NCBI GenBank assembly: GCA_034429215.1
Contig: DAOUGI010000112.1
Location: forward strand, 1 to 64,000
Direction: 5' to 3'
Origin: JAFGOG01 sp034429215
GTDB lineage: Bacteria; Chloroflexota; Anaerolineae; JAAYZQ01
DNA: 64,000 nt
Every line of letters starts with the position of its first letter. Within the stretch, counting starts at the first letter, position 1. The notes beneath the pieces are model-generated. The model did no database searches, was not told the DNA's origin, and was given only the letters and a program-made list of their open reading frames with translations. Both the position numbers and the translations under genes were made by a program. Shown piece by piece: positions 43,927 through 51,200 of this stretch.

Positions 43927-46900
43927 ATGCAGTGTCCACAGTGCCAGGCGGAGAACCCTGACCAGGCCAAGTTTTGCCTGGAATGCGGGGCCAAGCTCCA
44001 GGCGGTGTGCCCCCAGTGCGGGGCGGCGCTGCCGCCCCAGGCCAAGTTCTGCTTCGAGTGCGGGGCCAAGATCGGGGCACCTGCGCCTCCGCCTGCCCCT
44101 GTCCCCGCCGGGCCGCCCCCCACCGAGGCGGCGCTGGCCGAGGCGCTCAAGCGGCTGGTGCCCAAAGAGTTCGCCGACCGGCTGCTGGCCACCCGGGGCA
44201 AGGCCGGCAGCGAGCGGCGGATGGTGACCATCCTGTTTTCGGACGTCAAGGGCTCGACGGCGATGGCCGAAAAGCTGGACCCCGAAGACGTGATGGAGAT
44301 CATGAACGGGGCGTTCGAGGTGCTGATCCCGCCGGTGTACAAGCACGAGGGGACGCTGGCCCGACTGATGGGCGACGCGATCCTGGCCTTTTTCGGGGCG
44401 CCGCTGGCCCACGAGGACGATCCGGAACGGGCCATCCGCGCCGCGCTGGAGATCGTGGCCGGGGCGAAAGAGTACGCGGCGCGGCTGGAGAAGGAGCGGC
44501 GCATCCCCGGCTTTAACGTGCGGGTGGGGGTCAACACCGGGTTGGTGGTGGTCGGCGAGGTGGGCTCGGACCTGCGGGTCGAGTACACGGCGATGGGCGA
44601 CGCGATCAACCTGGCGGCGCGGATGGAGCAGAGCGCGCCGGTGGGCGGGATCCTGATCTCGCGCGATACCTACCTCCAGGTGCGCGGGCTGTTCGAGGTG
44701 CAGGCGCTGGAGCCGGTGGCGGTCAAGGGCAAGGCCGAGCCGGTGCAGGTGTACGTGGTGCAGCGGGCCAAGCCGCGCGCTTTCCGCCTGGCGACGCGGG
44801 GGGTGGAGGGCATCGAGACGCGGATGGTCGGCCGCGAGGGGGAGCTGAAGCGGCTCCAGGATGCCTTTTTGCTGGCGCAGGAGGACGGCCGGCGGCAGAT
44901 GGTGACGGTGGTCGGCGAGTCGGGCGTGGGCAAGACGCGGCTGCTGTACGAGCTCGAGGGCTGGCTGGAGCAGATCCCCCAGCCGATCCGTTATTTCCGG
45001 GGCCGGGCCGGGCCGGAGCTGCAAAATGTGCCCTATGCGCTGCTGCGCGACCTGTTCGTGCTGCGCTTTGACATCCAGGACAGCAACCCGGCCCGGGTGG
45101 TGCACGACAAGCTGGAGCGGGGCCTGGGCGAGTGGTTGGGCACCGATGAGCAGGGCCAGATGAAGGCCCACGTGATCGGGCAGTTGCTGGGGTTTGATTT
45201 CACCGCCAGCCCCCACCTGGCGGGGGTGCTCGAGGACGCCAGGCAGCTCCGCGACCGGGCGCTGATCTACCTCGACGAGCTGTTCCGGGCGTCGGCGGCG
45301 CTGGCCACGGTGGTCATCCTGCTGGAGGATATCCAGTGGGCCGACGATTCGTCGCTCGACGCGATCAACCACCTGGCCGGGACGCTGGGGGCGCGGGGCC
45401 ACGCGCCGTTCCTGTTCGTGTGCCTGGCCCGGCCCAGCCTGAGCGACCGCCGGCCGCATTGGGGGGAAGGGCAGGCGTTTCACGCCCGGATCGAGCTGCA
45501 CCCGCTGTCGACGATGGACAGCCGGCGGCTGGTGGCCGAGATCCTGCAGCGGGTGGAGGAGGTGCCCACCTCGCTGCGCGACGCGGTGGTGTCGGGCGCC
45601 GACGGCAACCCGTTGTACGTGGAAGAGCTGATCAAGGTGATGATCGAAGAGGGGGTCATCGTCAAGGCGGCCGAGGAGGGCGGCCAGGGCAAATCGTGGC
45701 GGGTGGAGCAGGCCAGGCTGGCCGACCTGCGGGTGCCGCCGACGCTGACCGGGGTGCTCCAGGCCCGGCTCGACAGCCTGCCGATGGAGCAGCGGTCGAT
45801 TTTGCAGCAGGCGGCGGTGGTGGGGCGCACCTTCTGGGACCTGGTGGTGGCCCGGATCGGCCAATCGACCGGCGAAGGGGTGGGCGACGAAGAGATCCCG
45901 GCGGTCCTGTCGGCGCTGCGCGGCCGGGAGATGGTCGATCACAAAGAGACATCGGCGTTCGCCGGGGCGCAAGAGTTTGTGTTCAGGCACGCGGCGCTGC
46001 GCGAGGTGGCCTACGAGAGCATCCTGAAAAAGGTGCGCAAGGGCTATCACGCCCTGGTGGCCGATTGGCTGATGGAGCAGAGCGGCGAGCGGACCAGCGA
46101 GTACACCGGGCTGATCGCCGAGCACCTGGAAAAGGCGGGCCGGACGGACGAGGCGCTGGTCTATCTGTGGCAGGCGGGCGACCAGGCGGCGGCCCAGTAC
46201 GCCAACGGCGAGGCGGTGCGCTTTTTTGGGCGGGCGCTGGACCTGCTCCAGGCGGTGGAACAGCCGCCGGCCGAGGCGCAAAAGCAGGAGTATATGCTGC
46301 TGTTGGGGCGAGAGGGCGCCTACAAGCTGCTTGGCGACCGGCAGGCGCAGGTCGCCGACCTGGAACGGCTGGCGGCGCTGGCCGAGGCGATGGGCGATGT
46401 GCGGTGCAGCGGGGAGGTGGCCCAGCGCTACGCGGCCTATTACGACGCCATCAGCAGCTTTCAGGCGGCGTTCGACGCGGCGGGCAGGGCGATCGAGTTT
46501 GGCGAGCAGGCCGGCGACCCGCCCCGGAAGGTGGACGGCATGGTGGCCCAGGCGCGGGCGCTGTGGCGGCAGGGGATTTTCGACCGGGCGGAGGAGCACC
46601 TGCTGGAGGCGCTGGCGCTGTCGCAGGAGCACGATTACCAGCGGGGCATGGGCAACAGCCTGCAATCGATGGGCAACGTCCGCTATTTCAAGGGCGATCT
46701 GCCCGGGGCGCGGACCTGCTGGGAAGAGGCGCTGGCCCTGCACCGCGCCACGGGCCAGCGGCGCAACGAGGCGATGACGGTGAGCAACCTGGTGGGCGCC
46801 TGCGGCGGCATGCGCGATCTGATCGCGGGCCGCGTCTACAGCGAGCAGGCGCTGACGATTTACCAGACGATTGGCGACCGGCGGGGCGAGGCGACGGCGC

Positions 46901-47568
46901 TGAGCAACCTGGCCGGGATCACCCACGAGCTGGGCGACCTGGCCTCGGCCCGCCTGTATTACGAGCGGTCGCTGGCGCTGTGCCAAACCACCGGCGACCG
47001 GCAGAGCGAGTCGGGCGCGATGAACAACCTGGCGCTGGTGCGGCACGACCAGGGCGACTATCAGGCGGCCCGGCGCTATGCCGAGGAGGCGCTGGCCATC
47101 AAGCAGGCGATCGGCGACCGGCGCGGCGAGGGCTATGCGCTGAACCACCTGGCGCTGGCGCTGGAAGGGCTGGGCGAGACGGCCGAGGCCAACAGCGCCT
47201 ACGAGCGGTCGCTGCAACTGCGGCGCGAGATCGGGCAGATGGCCTGCGCGGTGGACGACGAGGCGGGACTGGCCCGCATGGCGCTGAGGCAGGGGCAGAC
47301 GGACCGGGCGATGGCCCACGTGGAGCAGGCGCTGGACGGGATTGCCCAGCACGGCGCGGAGGGGATCGAGTACCCGGTGAGGGTCTATTTGACGGCGGCC
47401 GACGTCTTCCAGTCGGCGGGCCAGGCCGCCCGGGCCGGGGAGATGCTGGCCGCGGCCAACCGGCTGGTGCAGGAGCGGGCGGAGCGGATCGGGGACGAGG
47501 CGATCCGCAGGAGCTTTTTAGAGCAGGTGCCGCTGCACCGGCAGCTCAAAGAACGGATGGCGGGGTAG
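43927..47568 (+). CDS. zinc-ribbon / class III adenylate cyclase / AAA ATPase / TPR protein, paralogue 2
   Basis: The product is 1,213 residues from ATG 43927, five bases after AGGAGG. Domain order equals paralogue 1: two zinc ribbons (3-48, ending FCFECGAKI), linker rich in Pro/Ala, cyclase (about 98-280, with FSDVKGST, GDAILAFFG and NLAARME), ATPase with P-loop GESGVGKT (330-337) and LLEDIQWADDSS, and a TPR array with repeated 'GDRRGEA' turns. The two copies are most alike in ribbons, cyclase and ATPase and differ more in the TPR half, which probably reads different signals. The ATPase-TPR architecture resembles STAND regulators such as MalT. The coding DNA is even more GC-rich than its surroundings. 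Confidence 0.92.
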   Translation: MQCPQCQAENPDQAKFCLECGAKLQAVCPQCGAALPPQAKFCFECGAKIGAPAPPPAPVPAGPPPTEAALAEALKRLVPKEFADRLLATRGKAGSERRMVTILFSDVKGSTAMAEKLDPEDVMEIMNGAFEVLIPPVYKHEGTLARLMGDAILAFFGAPLAHEDDPERAIRAALEIVAGAKEYAARLEKERRIPGFNVRVGVNTGLVVVGEVGSDLRVEYTAMGDAINLAARMEQSAPVGGILISRDTYLQVRGLFEVQALEPVAVKGKAEPVQVYVVQRAKPRAFRLATRGVEGIETRMVGREGELKRLQDAFLLAQEDGRRQMVTVVGESGVGKTRLLYELEGWLEQIPQPIRYFRGRAGPELQNVPYALLRDLFVLRFDIQDSNPARVVHDKLERGLGEWLGTDEQGQMKAHVIGQLLGFDFTASPHLAGVLEDARQLRDRALIYLDELFRASAALATVVILLEDIQWADDSSLDAINHLAGTLGARGHAPFLFVCLARPSLSDRRPHWGEGQAFHARIELHPLSTMDSRRLVAEILQRVEEVPTSLRDAVVSGADGNPLYVEELIKVMIEEGVIVKAAEEGGQGKSWRVEQARLADLRVPPTLTGVLQARLDSLPMEQRSILQQAAVVGRTFWDLVVARIGQSTGEGVGDEEIPAVLSALRGREMVDHKETSAFAGAQEFVFRHAALREVAYESILKKVRKGYHALVADWLMEQSGERTSEYTGLIAEHLEKAGRTDEALVYLWQAGDQAAAQYANGEAVRFFGRALDLLQAVEQPPAEAQKQEYMLLLGREGAYKLLGDRQAQVADLERLAALAEAMGDVRCSGEVAQRYAAYYDAISSFQAAFDAAGRAIEFGEQAGDPPRKVDGMVAQARALWRQGIFDRAEEHLLEALALSQEHDYQRGMGNSLQSMGNVRYFKGDLPGARTCWEEALALHRATGQRRNEAMTVSNLVGACGGMRDLIAGRVYSEQALTIYQTIGDRRGEATALSNLAGITHELGDLASARLYYERSLALCQTTGDRQSESGAMNNLALVRHDQGDYQAARRYAEEALAIKQAIGDRRGEGYALNHLALALEGLGETAEANSAYERSLQLRREIGQMACAVDDEAGLARMALRQGQTDRAMAHVEQALDGIAQHGAEGIEYPVRVYLTAADVFQSAGQAARAGEMLAAANRLVQERAERIGDEAIRRSFLEQVPLHRQLKERMAG

Positions 47569-47573
47569 GGGCT

Positions 47574-47608
47574 AAAAAAAGCTCGGTTTCTTGAGAAACC
47601 GAGCTTTT
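47574..47608. terminator. bidirectional Rho-independent terminator
   Basis: AAAAAAA, GCTCGGTTTC (47581-47590), loop TTGA, GAAACCGAGC (47595-47604), TTTT. It works for the plus-strand cyclase gene and, read the other way, for the minus-strand gene ending at 47616. Confidence 0.9.
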
Positions 47609-47615
47609 GCTTTCG

Positions 47616-48191
47616 TTACGGGGTGAGGGTCACCTCGATCAGCGCCGTCTCGCCGGGCTGCGAGGGCAGGTCAAAGGGGGCGCTGGCGGCGAGCCGCCGG
47701 CCGCCCGGGGCGTCAAAAACAGCCCAGCGGAAGGGGCCCCGGCCAAAGAGCCCTTCGGGCAGCCACCACAGCTTGGCTGCTGCGCCGGCGGAGACCTGGT
47801 CGGGCATGCCCTGCCAGCCCTCGACGGCGTGCCAGATGCCGGCGCTGTCCTGCCATTGGACGGCGGTCCAGAGCTGCGCGGCGGCCGCGGCCGAAAACCC
47901 CGCCGGGAGGGCGACGCGCAGCTCGATCTGGGCCCCGGCGGGCGCCTGGATTCCGGCCGGCCGGAGCTGAGGCGGCGGCGGGTCGATGGGAACCGGCTGG
48001 GGCAGGGGCGTCGGGGTCGGGGTCGGGGCCGGGGTCGGCGTGTGCGTCGGGCGGGGCGGCCGGGTAGGCAGGTTGGCGGCCGTGGCCTGGCCGGCCGGGG
48101 CCAACGGCCACAGCAGGGCAGCCGCCGCCAGGACGGCGACGGCCAGGATTATCCAGCCGCTCGATCGCGCAGTTTTGTGTGCAGTTCCCAT
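47616..48191 (-). CDS. hypothetical exported protein with Pro/Thr linker
   Basis: I do not recognise the family. The 191-residue product has an N-terminal hydrophobic segment (about 12-38, a signal peptide or anchor), then a long Pro/Thr linker (PTRPPRPTHTPTPAPTPTPT, about 42-61) and a globular C-terminal part with several Trp residues (about 75-191). The linker resembles cell-wall-crossing spacers in Chloroflexota surface proteins, so the C-terminal domain is probably displayed outside. The domain looks beta-rich (IELRVALPAGF, ALIEVTLTP). It is the last gene of the minus-strand surface block. Confidence 0.7.
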   Translation of the reverse strand: MGTAHKTARSSGWIILAVAVLAAAALLWPLAPAGQATAANLPTRPPRPTHTPTPAPTPTPTPLPQPVPIDPPPPQLRPAGIQAPAGAQIELRVALPAGFSAAAAAQLWTAVQWQDSAGIWHAVEGWQGMPDQVSAGAAAKLWWLPEGLFGRGPFRWAVFDAPGGRRLAASAPFDLPSQPGETALIEVTLTP

Positions 48192-48290
48192 CCGCTTACC
48201 CCCTCACCCCACCCTGCCACCTGACGCGTGGCACTGTACAGCGGTCTCCCCCACGGGGAGAGGGAGACGCCCCGCTCGCATTTAGCGGGG
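48185..48290 (-). repeat. dispersed hairpin repeat, copy 2
   Basis: The minus-strand reading 48250-48228 (GGGAGACCGCTGTACAGTGC...) matches copy 1 at 7085-7107 in 21 of 23 positions. Several alternative hairpins are possible, including TCTCCCC/GGGGAGA around 48245-48261 and CCCCGCT/AGCGGGG at 48270-48290. The last of these overlaps the stop codon of the large surface-protein gene and may help terminate it. Confidence 0.5.
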
Positions 48291-51200
48291 AAAGACCGGC
48301 CCCAGGATGTTATTATAGGGCTCGCCGCGGATTTCGTCAAGTTCCAGCACCCCGCCATAGGCTCCGTCGCCGGCCGAGTCGACCTGGGCGTAGAGCGCCG
48401 CGCCGGCCGGCAGCGGCCAATCGACATAACTGTGCTCGGCCCAGTAGTAGGGGTCGCCCACGGTGAGGGTGATCGCCTCGCCGGGGGCCAGGGGCAGGAC
48501 CTGGCCGTCCACGCCCCACACCAGCCCTTCGCCGCCGAGCTGGTCCCAGGTCTGGTTGACCCGGGTGGGGGGCGGGCTGGGGTCGACGTAGAGGTCCACC
48601 CAGAACTCGGTAGTGACCGGGGCCGTGCCCTGGTTCCGGATCACCACCTGCACGTCGCCGGCGGAGGCGTCGATCCGCTCGACCACCAGGTCGGGGGCCG
48701 CGATCCAGCCTTTGACGATCAGCGGCAGGTAGACCAGCTTCATGCTCTCCGGCCCCTGGATGTTCCACTCGGTCAGGTGGCAAATCTCGACGGCGATCCG
48801 GTTCAGCGCCAGGTCGTGGCTGTAGGTCGACGGCGGCGAGCAGGCGCCGGCCCCGTCGGCCCAGGCCGAGCCGGTCCAGTAGTAGAGCTTGAGCTCGTCC
48901 TCGCGGATGCCGGCGATATCCTGGTCGGTGTAGGTGACGCCGACGCTGATCGGCTCGGAAAAGACAAGACCGGGCAGGAGCTGCTGGCCGAGGTAGGCGT
49001 CGAGGTCGAAGGAGTGGCCGGCAAAGACCTGGCCGGCGGGGATCGAGTGGGTGGGGGTGGGGTTGGGCGAAAAGACGAGGGTGATGCTTGCCGAGATGGC
49101 CCCAGGCGGGACGATGACGGTGGTGGTGACCACCTGCGGGTCGGTGTAGACGATGGTGGTGGTCACGCCGGGATCGACCGGGGTGGTGATCGCGGTCATG
49201 ACGTCGACGGTGAAGGAGGCCGAGGCCATGCCGCCGCAGTTCTCGGCCAGGACGGTGAGGGTGACCGGCCCAGCGGCGGCCCAGGAGTAGGCGGCGACGG
49301 CGGCGCCCTGGCCGGTGGCCGGCTCGGGCGACCAGGTGTAGGTGATGGGGGCGGTGGGCCCGGCCGGCTCGACGGTGGCGGTAAAGAACCAGGTCAGGTC
49401 AACGTAGGCCTGGGGCAGGCCGGTGAGGCCTGCTTGGGTGAGAGGCACCAGACAGGTGGGCGGGGCAGTCACGGTGACAGGTGTGCCGGCGGCGGCGCTG
49501 GTGTTGCCGTTGGTGGCAGTCACGGTTGCCGTGTAGGCGCCGGCGACCGAGTAGGTGTGGCTGACGACCGACGAGGCGCCGGCAACCACGTGCAGGGGCA
49601 GCCCGTCGCCGAAATTCCACTCAAAGACAACGTTGGTCCCGCTCGTGACCGTTGCGGTGAAATAGGTCGGCCGGCCGAAATCGGTCGGGCTGCTGTTGGT
49701 CACTGACAGGTCGCCTATCGGCATATCATCTACAAAGACATCGTGTTGAGCCGGTGTGGTGCAGCGCAGGCCGTACGCGTCGGTGACGACCAGGCTAAAG
49801 CTCAAGGATGCAGGCGTGTCGGGCGCGATAAAGGTCGGTTGGACGGCGGTGGGATCGCTCAGCACGACGGCCGGGCCGGCGGTCTGTGTCCAGCCGCAGG
49901 TCAAGGGCAGGTGGCCGTCGGGGTCAAAGGCGCCGCTGCCGTCCAGGATCGACATCTGGCCAACCCACCCGAACCCGGATGAGGGTGGACCAGGGTCGGG
50001 CGGCAGGTTGGTGATCTCGACGCCGGTGGTGGTGGTAGCGCTGCCCGCGCCGTTGGTGGCGGTGACGACGGCGGTGTACAGCCCGGCCGCCGGGTAGGTG
50101 TGGCTCGCGGCCGCGCCGCTGCCGTACTGCCCGTCGCCAAAGGCCCAGGCGTAGGTCACATTCGAGCCGGCGGTGACTGCGGCGGTAAAGGCGGTCGGCT
50201 GGCCCAGGGTGGTCGGGCTGTCGTTGGCCGCGCTGAGGCCTTCGATGGGGATGTCGCCGACCGCCACCTGGACGCTGTCGAGCCCCACCGAGGGCAGGCT
50301 GTAGGCGTCGGTGACGGCCAGGCTGAATTCTAAGGTGGTGGGGACGGCCGGGGCGGTGAAGGCCGGCTGGGCGGCGTGCGGGTCGCTGAGGGCCACCGGC
50401 AGGCCAAAGGTCTGGGTCCAGCCGTAGGCGAGGGGCAGGTGGCCGTCGGGGTCGGCGCTGGCCGTGCCGTCGAGCGCGACGAGCTGATCGACGGCGACGG
50501 CCTGGTCGGGCCCGGCGTCGGCGATGGGGGCCTCGTTGGCGACGTAGGCCATGGTGGTGGCGGCGGCGCTGCCCGCGCCGTTGGTGGCGGTGACGACGGC
50601 GGTGTACAGCCCGGCCGCCGGGTAGGTGTGGCTGACGGTGGCGCCGCTGCCGACCTGGCCGTCGCCAAAGGCCCAGGCGTAGGTCACGTTCGTCCCCGAT
50701 GTGACGGTGGCGGTGAAGGCGGTCGGCCAACCGAGAGTGGTGGGGCTGTCGTTGGCCGCGCTGAGGCCTTCGATGGCCGCATCGACGATGGTTATGGATG
50801 CCGTGGCCGAGTTGTCGGCCAGGCTGTCTTCGCCGCCGGTGGCGGCGATGGCGGCGGTGTTGTCGAGGGGCGCCGGCAGGCCGGTCAGCCCGGGGCTGAC
50901 GACGGCGGTGATGGTGATGCGGCCGCCGCTGCCCGGCGGCAGGTCGGCCACGGTCCAGCTATAGCTCACCCCCGGGGTGGCGGTGATGGCCGCGCCGGAC
51001 GAGACGACCTGCGCCCCGCCGAGCAGGCCGGTCAGCAGGTCGGTGATGACCACGTTGTAAGCGGTGCGCGGGCCCGAGCTGGCGAAATCGAGCGTATAGG
51101 TCACCATCTGGCCCGGCGTGGCCAAGAGCGGCTGGGCCGCCTTGAAGATCGACAGGCCGGCCGGCGGCACCTCGCCGCAGCCGGGCAGCGCGGCGGTGAG

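Noticed and set aside
43903..47352. A 1,149-codon open frame on the minus strand antisense to cyclase paralogue 2
   Set aside because: It is a by-product of very high GC at third positions of the real gene; the translation is His/Arg/Pro/Leu-rich with no domain.
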